Assembly: GCA_028023455.1 (NCBI GenBank)
Contig: JAQFVV010006231.1
Span: 6,586,036-6,650,035, forward strand
Reading direction: 5' to 3'
Length of the DNA stretch: 64,000 nt
DNA from: Epiperipatus broadwayi
Lineage: Eukaryota > Onychophora > Udeonychophora > Euonychophora > Peripatidae
Shown here: positions 52,190-64,000 of the stretch, piece by piece
Layout: every line of letters starts with the position of its first letter
Position numbering within the stretch: position 1 is the stretch's first letter
The notes under the pieces: model-generated
Database searches by the model: none
Seen by the model: only the letters and a program-made list of their open reading frames with translations
What the model was told of the DNA's origin: nothing
Position numbers and translations under genes: made by a program

Positions 52190-54365
52190 TGAAGCAATGG
52201 ATCTGAAGTCCGATCCATGCTTCACATCTTCCTATAAACTTAATTAGTATTGTAGACCTGAATTAAGTTTATAGTCCAATATCAGCAGGGTTTTGCATTA
52301 GAGTTAAAAATAATTATGCTTATTAAATGTGTATTACATTTAAATATTTTGTTTTAAATAAATTTCATTCTATTAATAAAAATTGCTTAACCTATTAGTC
52401 AAACATATATATACATCTAGCGTATATATATATGAGTTAATGCAAAATTCTGCTGAAATAAAATGCTTATTCTACTATAAAAAAATAATAATATATTGTT
52501 GTTAAAATTTTGTTAAAATATTTAGTATGATTTGATTTTGAGATAAGCCCACCAACATTTCTAAAAGAATGTATATTTTAATTAGTTAAGCCCATTCAAG
52601 TCAAATTAAAGATGGCCTTCTCTTTCTTTCTTTTTAATTAATAGAATTCAAACTTTAAAGAAAGAAATTTAGAGTAAAAAAGTAAAAGTTATTTTTAGAA
52701 AATGTTGCTTTGAAACAAAGGAGCATGGGGAGGCTTATCAAGATCTCAGATCATACAAACAATAGAAGGTAGCTGACAGAGAGGGTATAAATAGAAGTGA
52801 GAACAAAAGACTTGATTTATTCAGATTTTTCTTTTTGAAGGAGTCAGATTATTCAGATTTTTCTTTTTGAAGGATTCAGATTATTCAGATTTTCCCTTTG
52901 AAGGATTCAGATTTTCCTTTCGAAGGATTCCGTTGATTCAGATTGTGCTTTTGAAGGATTCATTCAGAGTTTTCTTGCTGGTTATTCCAAGTTTTCTTGA
53001 GAGTGCATTCATATTTCTTTTTGGAGAACTCTCTCCGATTTGCTTCACATTTAGCTTGTGCTCCAAAAAAGTTATACAGCTGTCGTTTTCAAATAATGGA
53101 GAAGTTTGAACATGCTCCAGTTAAAAGCCATAGTATTTTGAAGGAAATGAATATGCTTGGCTAGGCAAATAAATAGCTTTGCCTATTGCCGAGGTTCCTG
53201 AATACCATCCAAAATGCCATAGTATCCACTCAATAGTCATTTGAACTCTGTGCCGTGTCTGGAGAACTTTTCGTGAAACCATACTACATATTTTCATTGT
53301 CCGGACAAATACCTGTCGACGGTCGGATCAAGCCACGAACGCCGTAGGGAACATGACCAAGGAAAAAAGGACGGTAATCGTATCTCCTCTATTGAACTAT
53401 TTCTTATGCTACCTTTTGTTCGTATTTTTTTAATTGCTTCATTGAATTATATGTATTTGTTATGTAACCATTTTTATTAGACTAGTCTTAATTATATATA
53501 TATTGTGTGATCATCTATCTATATTTAACCTTTTTCCCTTCGCTATTCTTCCTTACTAACCTGTGTAAATATTTAATATTCCATTGCGGTTAAGTTTAAT
53601 AGTTAATTTTTGTTCATTTAAAATCTCTTTCCAATTTTATTTATGTTTGTTAATTAAATACGAGTCAGTTTCTTTTGTGTGCCAACTTGATCTCTTTGAT
53701 AACGCCTCTTTTGTCCGCCATTAGCTTTACGTATATCTGATTTAACTATATACGTTTTAAATAATTTTTAAACACTGTTTTTAGCGCAAAGCAATTAGAA
53801 ATGCTTTGCGAAAGATTCTTTTTTTTATCGTACTTTATCGAGAAGATCGAGTTGACAATTTTTAATAAAATTGGGAAGAAAAGAGTTAGACCGCAAACCT
53901 ATTAATCCGTTTTTATTGTCTAATTAGTTTGTTTCATTAATTTAGAGGAATAGCGGAGGCCATTAAATCATTATTCATATTTTAAAGCCATTAATTAAAC
54001 ATATTATTTAACTATCAAAAGCTTGAGTTTTCTAATTTTATTATAATGCTTTATTTTACTTTTCTAATGATCCAGGCACGCAAAACACATATTTCTTAGT
54101 ACTTTTGCACATTTAACTATTTAGTTCCGTAAGTTTCCTGTCCATGTTTCTTTCCGCTGATGCTAAGCTGTCGCCGGTTGAAAAATAATTTATGCATGGC
54201 TCAGATAGTGTTGTTTGTTTGTGATCAGGCCTCGAGAATAGGTGAATGGGCAGAGGTCATAGTATTCTTGATTTAATATCTCGCGTATGGGTGGCCTCGA
54301 GGTACTTTCGCCTAGTATTCGAACTGGGTTAAACCAACATACATCATCTGACTGTCACAGTAAAT
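52190..54365 (+). repeat. 3' LTR (about 2176 bp)
   Basis: Nearly identical to the 5' LTR, with the same TGAAGCAATGG start, TATA box at 52786, hairpin at 53785-53810 and CTGTCACAGTAAAT end. Differences are mostly single bases and small indels, including a shorter fourth copy in the tandem repeat. It is followed at once by (TA)n. Confidence 0.94.
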
Positions 54366-55336
54366 ATATATATATATATTTGGGCCACACCTATGTACTT
54401 TAATAAGAAAGAACTAATAATTAATAAAAAGAATTAATAATAATAAAAAAAATGTTATTGAAACATTAAAATTTTATAACTTAGGCATGCATCTCAAATA
54501 TATACATAAAATATATATACATGACAAAGGGAGTGGGATGGGAATATAGGGTTTAAATACAGGTTAGTAGATGAAATTATGAAGCTCAATCTTAAGCTAA
54601 GATTGACTGCTTCAATATATAAAGAAAACTTCTCACAGATTAAGCCTATTTATGAATAAAATTAAACATTCTACCAGAAGCTTGCCAGACAATAAGAATT
54701 ATAAATTCTAGACAAATTTTTTTAAAAGAAAGTCCAAAACAAAGATCCACTATGACAACAATATCTTTACTTTCAAAAATTAAATAGATTTTAAAATATC
54801 CAAATATATCCTTTTATTCCTAAGAATTTTCATTTTCTATTAATAGTGCCCTGCTTTGTAACTTCATGTACCTCTTCAATATTTATTATTTGCTTAGATA
54901 TAATAATAAAATATTCTTCTGTTCTTAAAACAATAATTCTAACATCACAAGCCATAAATGTAAATTTACTAGTCATTCACTAACATATTGAGGATTTATT
55001 TAAAATATTTGTTTTAGATGAAAAAAAATCAATGAAAAATTTGATAAGATTTATAAATTTTCTCTAAATATGGTTAAAAAATTAACAAAAATAGAAATAC
55101 CTGATTTTCCTTACAGGAATATAGATATAATTATCTTAGAATCACACCTGAAGATTATTACCAGTATAGGTAGATTGTTTAATGTTATCTTTAAAGTTAA
55201 TATTTTCATCAGATAATGATATAATATTTTCAATACTTTAGTTTCATTCCAAGAATATTCTAAATATAAATAAAATAGTTCCAACGCCACATTAAATAGT
55301 AAATAGTAAATGTACTTTAAAAAATTCAATTGTCCA
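54366..55336. other. AT-rich spacer
   Basis: (TA)n, then ordinary AT-rich sequence. Nothing recognised. Confidence 0.5.
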
Positions 55337-55486
55337 TCTATTATCATCTCGTCTAGCAATATGTCCAGCCCAACTCCACTTCAATCTTTTAATTTTTTCA
55401 ATGAGGTCAGTAACACCTGTTTGTTCTCTTACCCATACATTGCGTTTTCGATCTCTTCTTGTTACTCCCAACATACATCTCTCCAT
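55337..55486 (-). pseudogene. LINE (RTE-like) C-terminal fragment
   Basis: About 50 residues on the minus strand: MERCMLGVTRRDRKRNVWVR, then TGVTDLIEKIKRLKWSWAGH and IARRDDNRW. This is the characteristic end of the reverse transcriptase of RTE-like non-LTR elements (typically ..RAMERRMLG.SLRDRIRNE.IR..TKV.D......KWQWAGHIARR.D.RW). The frame loses similarity right after RW and the upstream sequence has stops, so this is a short remnant. Confidence 0.85.
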
Positions 55487-57200
55487 ACTTCTTTACAATA
55501 TTTAAAAATAGAAGTAATAATGTGCTATGAAAAGTGGATAATTTTTCCTTCAACTGATATTCTCCAAATTTTATTAGTAGTTTTGAAAGTTACAATTATT
55601 TCTCTTCTATTAATTTAGCAATATTTATTGGTATGACATTACATAGTTTGTCACTATCTTAGAAACACTCATCAGATTTATGTATGATTAGTGTACACAG
55701 GAAAAAAATTGATACAGGAAGCAGTAAAAAAGAAATTTATTGAAATTATGCAAAGGACGAATGGAGAATTCAATTCTTATATTATGTGATTATTGAAATT
55801 ATTACCTATATATATAATATTAATTCTTATTTTTTTATATTGTAATTTTATGTAAGTTATGCGAGGGTTTTATATATATATAGTTGCAATATTGTATTCT
55901 GTAATCTACTTGTGACTGTCCCTCCCATTTCAATAATTAAATATTCAAATAAAAAATTATTGATATAATTATTTATCACCTCTCCGCCATCCGAAATTTT
56001 CTATGGATGTTCTTTTTGTATATTATCTTTCACATGAAAGTAATGTTTTAAAAAATAAATAAGTATATATTATTTTTCAAGCCTTTCAATTTGGTTAATT
56101 AAATCGTATAATTTAAATTAGATTTTAGTAAAATAATCAGTTATGGTTGATGCAGCCAAAAAAAAAAAAAAGAATTCTGTTTCAAAAAGTACTTAAAACT
56201 TGAAGAAAAAAATATTGATAGATGGTTTTAAAAAAATATAATTTAAAAAAAAAGAAAAGATATATAACTTGAAAAGATAGATAGCCTTTTTTGATATACA
56301 CCTTATTCTCAAAGAAAATAACTAATGATGAGTCAATGCGGTATTTTGCAACAAATATGTAATGTAAATATAAGACACGATGCTAAACGCAAGATCAGAA
56401 AAGCATTATAGCAAGCGATCCTAAATCCATTAATCGAAGAGAAGCCTGTTTGCCCTGTCCCGAAAACGGCAGTTATAACTAATTTGCATAAATTTTCCTT
56501 CTAACAATGCAGTTTTTAACAAGATAGTAGCTATGAATATGAGAGCAAGAAGTCTCTTGAAAGGGCTCAGCTAATATAGTATTTTATATTTGCTTTCGAT
56601 CAGGGCCGGATCCAATCCGGGCCTGCTTTCGATTATATATACTAGCGTCATTAAAACTGTGCGTACGGGCACATATATATAGTATAATTTCTTTTGGTGA
56701 TGACATCAGTAGAACAAGAGCTACAAGTTTTTTTCCTGGATCATGTCTATCTGATGTCAAAAAAAAAAAATCTGTTGGTTAACTTCGGATTCAAACATTA
56801 TATGATCTCCAAGAAAGTGACAAAATTGTTTATTATTTGAATACATATATATATATTAGCAATAATATAAATGTATGAACTATATGTGTATGCTTTTATA
56901 TTTATGTGGGTGAGAATAAAGCACCTTTTAATTGTCCACAACCGGACTAAATCCTATCCATAAGCCCCCTCAAAGGGAACTATTAAAAGAGTCTTGTCAA
57001 TTTACCAATCTTGCTAATTGTGAGATGGTGAAAATTTGTGGGATTATTGGAATCTGAAAAAATTTTTAAACTGCATTAGATTCAAATAGGAATATTGGGT
57101 AAATGCTCTGCTACTACTACATAAAGTCTTTTTCTACCTATGTATATAGATGAATATTAAAAATGTTTTTGTTTTTTAAATATATATATATATATATATA
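55487..57200. other. AT-rich spacer with a minute hAT remnant
   Basis: No gene. The GC-rich point near 56.6 kb is annotated separately. A GC-richer patch at 56400-56580 is unassigned. Confidence 0.5.
56601..56625. mobile_element. 25-bp hAT remnant: two TIRs joined, with TSD
   Basis: CAGGGCCGGAT and its near-perfect inverted partner (ATCCGGGCCTG) are separated by only three bases. The perfect 8-bp direct repeat CTTTCGAT lies on both sides (56593-56600 and 56626-56633). CAGGG termini plus an 8-bp TSD indicate a hAT element whose interior was almost wholly deleted. Confidence 0.7.
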
Positions 57201-60200
57201 TTGTACCCTGTCAAAAGGATAATTTATATAATTTTTACAAGTACTTAAATTAAGCTTTACTTTTATTTTCTTTAATTAAAATTTTATATTCTTATTATTA
57301 CAAATTATTTTTACTTTATACTAGCATCTATGAAACTAAATATCCTATTCGACAAGATGACAAAATTTTTAACATTAAACAAATATTAAAGTATCTGTTC
57401 AATGGCATAAAAATATCAAGATGCTTCTTCTTATTAAGCATCTAGATATTCACATGACTAACATTAATAATTAATAAATCAGAATAGAATATCTATAATT
57501 AGTTACTTTACTATGAATTAATCATTAATATTATAATATAACATTACTGATTATCAGTTTCCAATAATTACTATTCTAATAATGTTACAATTAATAATAA
57601 TAATATTATAATAAGGGGATCTCAGGATTATTACTGCTTCTTAATTAACTATTTAGTCAACCTTAAATACAAAGAAGGATTTTATTTACATCTATAGGTA
57701 ATCAAGAAAACGTTTAACTATCATAATTATAAATACAACTATCTTACCATTTTATATTTTGTGATCTGTAATAACTTAACGACAAATAACCAATTTTAAT
57801 TTAAATAAAATAACAGTACATAATTTCATCAATAAAATAATTATTCTATTTACTGCTTTTAGAATATATATCCTTCATTTACGACTTATGTGATCATAAT
57901 AGCTTAGTATGGATCAATATATCTTTTAAAATATGTTACTCTTAAGTAATTATTATATGTTATCTTATTATTAAGTTGATTCTTATTCAAGATTTAAATT
58001 TTATAATTTAATTAATTTGTATTGTACCATTAACAGTCTGTAAAGATGGTGTAGTGATGATGATTCAGAATAAAGAAACACAACTCTATGTACTTAATCA
58101 AATTCATAACCATTAAATTTACTAACATATTATTTACAAACTTTCTAAATTATTATGTTTGAACTAATACATCAATTGACAAACAACAAAATAATACAAT
58201 ATAATAATATAACATAATAACACTTATTTATAATTGTTAATTAAGAAAAATATATAAATTATTATTAAAGTTTATTGGCTTAATGTTTTCGAGGATCCAT
58301 GCCTCATTATAGTTATAAAATTATAAATAAGTGTTTTTGTTACATAATATTGAGAAGTAAAACTATATTTATAACATAATAACATTATTTACACATTAGA
58401 ATATCTATCTTCCTTTAATAATTATTGTCAATAACTATTAATTAAATACTATTCTTTAGTAATATAATGTTTTCTCGTTATAGTTCATCTTTATTTTCCT
58501 TATACAATATAAGTGTGTATACTTACTTCGCTATAACTTTGTATTGTTGATCAATGAAATTGTATTACTAATATTTACAATTATGGTTGTTAGAACTTCT
58601 TTTTAACAAATATACTTTATAATCCTTTGGCGATTTTAAATCTACCATAAAATCAAAAAAATATGTATTTTTTTAAACAAAATAATATTTCTTTCATGTT
58701 CTTAAATATTAATATTCCTTTCTATATTTTGTGACATTTATTCTTTTTGATCTCTGTTACTTTATATCGATAAAATTTTAATTAACAATTATTGAACTAT
58801 TTGTTTTTAAAATAACACTCAATCTTTAATAACAGCTTTATTATTCACCTTTATTTAGAAATTAAAACGTTTTATAATACTCTTTCAAATCCTTAAAACT
58901 TATCATCTCTTAAAATAAACATAATTTTAAATTTCATTGTATTATCATGAGCACTAATATAATACATTTTAAAACATCATTAAAGCAAGAAATTCCCATA
59001 TTTAGTATATCTATCATAAACTTATACAATAATCATCTATACCTCTGGTTTAAATATTCAAATTTCACTGCTTTAATCCTTAATACCTTTTTCTATAATA
59101 CAATAACCATAAACCAAACAGCACAACAAGGCAGTATCAAATATAAATATACTGTAATTATATCAGATTAAATATGAGATCAAAATCTAAATATCACAAT
59201 ATATACTTTAACATTATATTTTTATACACATTTTTTTATTCCCTTCTTACTTTTATACTTATATTAATCTATATCATTATTTATTCCCATTTATTATAAG
59301 CTACTAACAACACTAAACAAAATAAAATTTAATCAATTAAATACATAAATAGATAAATAAAACATGTTATTAGTCTTTAAACCTTTAATCTCTCAATACC
59401 TTTATAATATTTATTTGAAATATAGAGATTAAAATTATCCAAACATCAACAATACAAGTTTTAGAATATATTTTTTTCTTTCTTGAAACAGAACACAAGT
59501 TTACAAAGTTCTATCTTTGGGGATTGTTTGTCTTCATGGTAATCAAAATTATTTCAAACATTTTAAAGGACTTATAGTTGGCCTCCCTCTTCACTGATCT
59601 AATTCTCCTTGTAAGATATTTAACTGCAGAAATTCCAATGCAAACAATTATTCTCCAATCTGATGTTCTTCTTTTCAACTGACCATAAAACTTCTTTCAT
59701 ATTTTATTAGACACATATATTTTTATTGTAGTTTTATTATTTTTATTGTAACATTAATTTTTCATAACTCCATTAATCATCTTTTAAGATTCATGTTATC
59801 CCATTGGTATCCCTTTTAAGTATTATCCTTTTATTAACTAATATTTTATACAAACTTCCATTTATTATGCAGATCGGTATTATCTTGAATATAAGTTATA
59901 AACATTTAGAATAATAAGATATTTATTTCATAGGTTTATTAAACCATTTCAATCAAAATTTATATCTATTCAATCTCATTTATCATCAGTACTTCATTTT
60001 CTTACTCATAATATTTTTTTAATCTTATCTTATTAAGAAGCAATGTACTTATCTTTATAGTAAACAATTCAAGTCTTATATAAAAATTAGATAATCTTGA
60101 TCTAATTATTTTTCTCTTTTGTTAATTCTGTATAAACACATCTTTCTATTTTTATATCATTTATTCATTATATAAAATTCAACTATAATGCCCATCCTAC

Positions 60201-60950
60201 ACAACTATCTTAGTGAAATAATAAACCATATCTCAACACATTTTACTTGATTTAAATTATTACTTAAATATACTTCTACTTGCTTTCTTATAGTATTAAA
60301 TCCAGCTTTTCTTAGGTAAATATTTTCATTAAAATTATTTACTAAATTATTTTTCATTATCTTTAAGTTTCTGTAATTCAATTTAACAAATATTTTTCCT
60401 TTTGTTTTTCCATACACTCAAAACCTGTCCATTATATTTTTTATTACTAACACAATGTAGAATTAAATCAGCTTGCTTGGTAATTAATTCATTATGTATT
60501 GATATAATACTCACTGTTCTCGAATCTAATTCTTTTTTTATCTGACAACATGCTTGCATAGATTTACAACTTTTTCCTTCCATTTTTTAGTACTTTAAGT
60601 GATATAACGATTCCAATTATATTTTTTTCAGAGTATTGAATATTGGTTACTTCCAGCAAAGATTTTAAGTTTCTTTACTCCATATTTTTAAAAAACTTTA
60701 CAAAATAGTTTTAAGCTATTAATTAAATGTTAGCGAGTTTACTTTTTAAACAAAAAAATAATAATTTAATGATTTAAACTAAATTTTATGGAAAGTACTA
60801 AATTACTTCATTTCCATCCTAATTTTTTCAATCAATTTTTTAAAATATCATCTGCTCAAAAAAAAAAAACCTTTCAAATCACAATATCTCATTGGTTGAT
60901 TCTCAAAATCATTCTATAATGAATATTTGATTTAGATACACATACAGTTT
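57201..60950. other. G-poor, strand-asymmetric AT-rich block
   Basis: Over almost 4 kb the plus strand has very few G while C stays ordinary (for example, no G at all in 59221-59280). No gene is recognised. Two minus-strand frames at 60205-60417 and 60383-60583 are the least unlikely coding traces, including KELDSRTVSIISIHNELITK, but I cannot assign them. The block may be an old minus-strand element. Confidence 0.45.
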
Positions 60951-61122
60951 AATATTATTACAGTAGATATTTAATAACAAAATTTAAAAAAAGATTTTTA
61001 ATGAACTTAATTAAAAGATAGTTAAAGTAATTTAAAGAATTTAAATTTGATCTTTTATAGAATAAATTCCAATTTGACACTACTAACATTTTATCACATA
61101 AATGCTAAAATAAAGATTATCT

Positions 61123-62674
61123 GGTACTGTTCTATTAGCTCGTGTCAGCCACTTGATGATGTTGATGCTATGCAAAAACACAGAAATATAACATTACCGG
61201 GCCACGACATAAAAATTAATTTTTAATATCTTTATATATTAATGTATGTTAGTGTATTTACAAAATCAACAAGTTTGTTGATTTGTTATTTAGTTGATGA
61301 TGTGGAATATATGTATATAAATGAGAAGTTGGATGATAGAAAATAAAATAAGTTCAAAACAATTTTTTCTTCAAATTTTACTCTCACCCTGCTATGTAAG
61401 GTAAAACTCATAAATAAATTAGATAAGTTATATTTATTATATACGTATACTTAATCAAACCAGATATGTATTAATTAATTACATATTAGAAGGCCAATAG
61501 TTATATACACATCTACTAATTTAATATTTGGAATAGAGAGGTACCGTGCAATCTTTTTCATAGATTTAGATATTCAATAAAAATCAGATCTATGTGCATA
61601 AATAGTTCAATTATGATTGCTGTTAATAGTTACTCATGCTAAGAATAAAATGTTGGTATAATACCTGCATCTAAATTAATTAAATGCCTTTAAGGAAAAA
61701 AAGGTTTTTATTCATTTCATAATAAATTGCTTTTTTATTGTTGTAGCATAGTAACATATGTGATGGTATACCTATATATTAATGTTTATATGGTTGTTTG
61801 ATTGTATCTGTAATACTGTGCTACTTGGTATAATGTGTTTACATTCTTTTGTTGCTTTCCAAAATACTTCATCAGCCAATCCTTAACTATTGGAGATGCT
61901 CGGAGTGAACTCCTCCTAAATGGGAAAACTAAAGAAATAGACATAAGCTACTGAAGCATGCTTCATTCCTGAATCTGGCTCACACTAAGGCTTTCAAAAC
62001 AAATGGGATTCTGGAGCCATCAAAACAGGTCTCTTTTCGAAGAGATCACTTTCACTGACAGGAATGGAACTTGCATCTGAACTGTGAAATAGTTTTGGAC
62101 ATCTCTAGTCTCATTGTTTCTCTGCACACACATCTCTTGGCATGTAGGAATATATTGTTGTCTTATAAAAATGCCACCATGCCAGTTTCTGTGGACATCA
62201 GTTGGCATAATTTGAACAGCTCGGTTTTACAGTCAGCCATTTTATTTATCGCGGATGTGTTTTCATGCAAACATGAGCTGGTCAAAATCTTGCTTGGACG
62301 TACCCTTTCTGAATTTTTTAAAGATTCCACAACGAATAGGAAAGGATGGCGATGAGTTTACAATTATTAGGAGGTAATAGTAGGTCAGATGATTTGTAAG
62401 CTAATTACTTTAATATGCATATTTGAAGAGATGTGGCAGGCTGAAGTCCAGACACTCTCATACGGTACTGTAGTGAACTTTAAACTGTCAGCATTAGGAT
62501 AAAGTGCATAACACGAAGCAGCAGGCTGGCTGCCAGAACAACATGCTAAATGACCTCTTTCTGTGCTTTTGCGTAGAAATAAGACCGGCTGCAGCCACAC
62601 AAACAGCATATTTATGTGTTTTTGCATATAAATAACATCATCAAGTGGCTGACATGGGCTAATAGAACAGTACT
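61123..62674. mobile_element. TIR family T, copy T2 (1.55 kb)
   Basis: The left end GGTACTGTTCTATTAGC and the right end (reverse complement AGTACTGTTCTATTAGC) continue through TGTCAGCCACTTGATGATGT, giving TIRs of about 45 bp. A perfect 8-bp direct repeat GATTATCT flanks the element (61115-61122 and 62675-62682). The left interior shares GTTGATGCTAT.CAAAAA and AAATATAACATTACCGGG with T1. A GC-richer core (61860-62600) is absent from T1. Frames there (62071-62355 plus, 62020-62208 minus) match nothing I know. No transposase was identified. Confidence 0.85.
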
Positions 62675-62682
62675 GATTATCT

Positions 62683-63092
62683 TATTTATTTTTTAAAATA
62701 AATCAAAATTTTAACAGAAATAGCTAATTCTTTATTAGATCATATGCACACAAACATGATTATATATATCTACAGCACATATTTTTATTTTTAAATATTA
62801 TTTAAACCTCACTACATTTTAAATATTATTTAAAAAAATAACTATTAACAAATAATATTAAATTATATTTTATTATTTTTATTTCTTATATTCTTTTAAA
62901 ATAAGTAATTTAACCACTAATCCAATTTAAATGACCTTAGGTTCAAACCCCAAATGACCAAGGAAACCCTTATCTTTCCTAGCTTTACAACCAAATATAA
63001 TTATAAAATTTAAAATTATTCACCTAAAATTTTACTTTTAATTTAATTTATTATGGGTGTACCAATCTAAAAGGGCACAATATATATATATA
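62683..63092. other. AT-rich spacer
   Basis: Nothing recognised. Confidence 0.5.
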
Positions 63093-64000
63093 TCATTAAT
63101 AAAAACAAATCACAAATAGCATAACTTGTTTTAAGCTTGTACTAAAATATTCACTAGAGGGAGCTTACCAATAGCTCCAAACAAGCTTTAATTTATAAGT
63201 CCCGAAAGAAAAAGAATTCAAAATCTCTAACAGAATATCCTCATCCCCAGACCAATTGTTTTTGAGCTTATGGCTCACCTCAGTGAGGATCTAGGATTTT
63301 AGACATTAGATTTAAAATACCAACTCAAAAGTCAGCACTTATCTAATACATTACTATTCATTTGAAAATATGAATTTTTCAGGCACATAAATATCTTCAA
63401 ATCCAGCCATTCAAACCAAATAGCCCAGTTTCACCATATATTAATAGCCTCAGCAATATAACATTGCCAAAGTCTGCCTCAAGGATACACTTATAATATT
63501 AATAAAAACAAATCACAAATAGTGTAGCTTGCTTTGAGCTTGTATTAAAATGTTTCTCTTTCAGCACTTATAAATTAAAGCTTGTTTGGAGGTATTGGTA
63601 AGCTCCCTCTAGTGAACATTTTAGTACAAGCTTAAAACAAGTTACCTTATTTGTATTTTGTTTTTATTAAAATTATTAGTATACCCTTGAGGCAGGCTTT
63701 GGTGATGTTATATTGATGAGGCTATTAATATATGGTGGAACTGAACAGAGTTCAGACCCATGTAACTATTTGGTTTGAATGGCTGGATTTGAAGACATTT
63801 ACATGCCTGAAAAATTCAGATTTTCAAATTAATAGTAAGGTATTAGATAAGGGTTGCCTTTTGAGTTGATATTTTAGATCTAGTGTCTGAAGTCCTAGCT
63901 CCTTACTGAGATGAGTCATAAGCTCAAAACTAATTGGTCTGGGGATGAGGACATTACGATAGAGATTTTGAATTTTTTCTCTTTCGGCACTTATAAATTA
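63093..64000. mobile_element. Foldback-like element F3 (runs off the window)
   Basis: The left part is one unit of about 402 bp (63093-63494) plus the first 58 bases of another (both start ..AATAAAAACAAATCACAAAT). At 63553 the orientation flips: CTTATAAATTAAAGCTTGTT onward is the reverse complement of the left unit, through AAGCTCCCTCTAGTGAA, AATGGCTGGATTTGAAGA and TTGGTCTGGGGATGAGGA. A second inverted unit begins near 63973 and is cut by the window end. Its units are related to those at 11763-12225. Confidence 0.8.

Larger units (their letters stand above)
42675..54365 (+). mobile_element. Ty3/gypsy-type LTR retrotransposon, near complete (11.7 kb)
   Basis: Layout: 5' LTR 42675-44853, leader 44854-47659, Gag and protease to 49298, reverse transcriptase, RNase H and integrase to 51947, short 3' UTR, 3' LTR 52190-54365. 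RT precedes integrase, placing it in the Ty3/gypsy order. It carries a GPY/F-type integrase tail and no envelope or chromodomain. Both outer flanks are (TA)n, so the element sits in a TA microsatellite; a short TA-only target duplication is likely but cannot be delimited. The two LTRs differ by only a few dozen changes by eye, implying a young insertion. Confidence 0.95.

Noticed and set aside
55111-55359. 82-residue minus-strand frame
   Set aside because: Starts in another frame of the LINE fragment and runs on in AT-rich sequence.

Overview
This window looks like AT-rich, repeat-dense chromosomal DNA from a metazoan, most likely an invertebrate. The evidence is an exon of EGF-like repeats bounded by a normal splice acceptor, very long introns or intergenic space, abundant (TA)n and (TAA)n, and a mix of animal mobile elements: hAT, Penelope-like, Ty3/gypsy and an RTE-like LINE fragment. 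A degenerate TTAGGG-type array weakly argues against a typical insect. I cannot name the species.

Host genes are few. On the minus strand, bases 1-473 are one exon with three complete EGF-like domains and part of a fourth; it continues past the window edge. Near 28.7-29.1 kb two short exons point away from each other, 179 bp apart. Each starts with an ATG and a hydrophobic signal-like stretch and ends in a phase-1 GT splice donor. The minus-strand one could be exon 1 of the EGF gene, because orientation and intron phase match, which would imply about 28 kb of repeat-filled intron. At 19.3-21.6 kb there is a broken, coiled-coil-like coding stretch that a hAT transposon has split.

Mobile elements fill most of the rest. 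(1) 2.9-11.2 kb: an inverted pair of a 0.5-kb repeat encloses a head-to-head palindrome of two truncated Penelope-like elements that keep the GIY-YIG endonuclease. (2) 14.8-15.2 kb: a 58-bp perfect palindrome between two (TAA)n arrays. (3) 19.4-20.9 kb: a hAT element with 14-bp TIRs and an 8-bp TSD. (4) 25.2-27.3, 30.4-32.15 and 63.1-64.0 kb: three foldback-like structures whose arms are tandem units of about 300-490 bp in mirror orientation. (5) 33.0-33.4 kb: a hAT MITE with a perfect TSD. (6) 37.65-39.0, 61.12-62.67 and (truncated) 33.75 kb: a non-autonomous TIR family, with 8-bp TSDs at both complete copies. (7) 42.675-54.365 kb: a nearly complete, young Ty3/gypsy LTR retrotransposon of 11.7 kb with 2.18-kb LTRs, a 2.8-kb repeat-rich leader, Gag-protease, and RT-RNase H-integrase separated from the protease by one in-frame TAG. 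(8) 55.3-55.5 kb: an RTE-like LINE tail. (9) 56.6 kb: a 25-bp hAT remnant that is almost only TIR.

The candidates most likely to be new are the TIR family with its subterminal hairpin, the foldback-like arrays, and the gypsy element's PBS-containing leader repeats plus single stop codon. I ran no searches; divergence and base composition were judged by eye.
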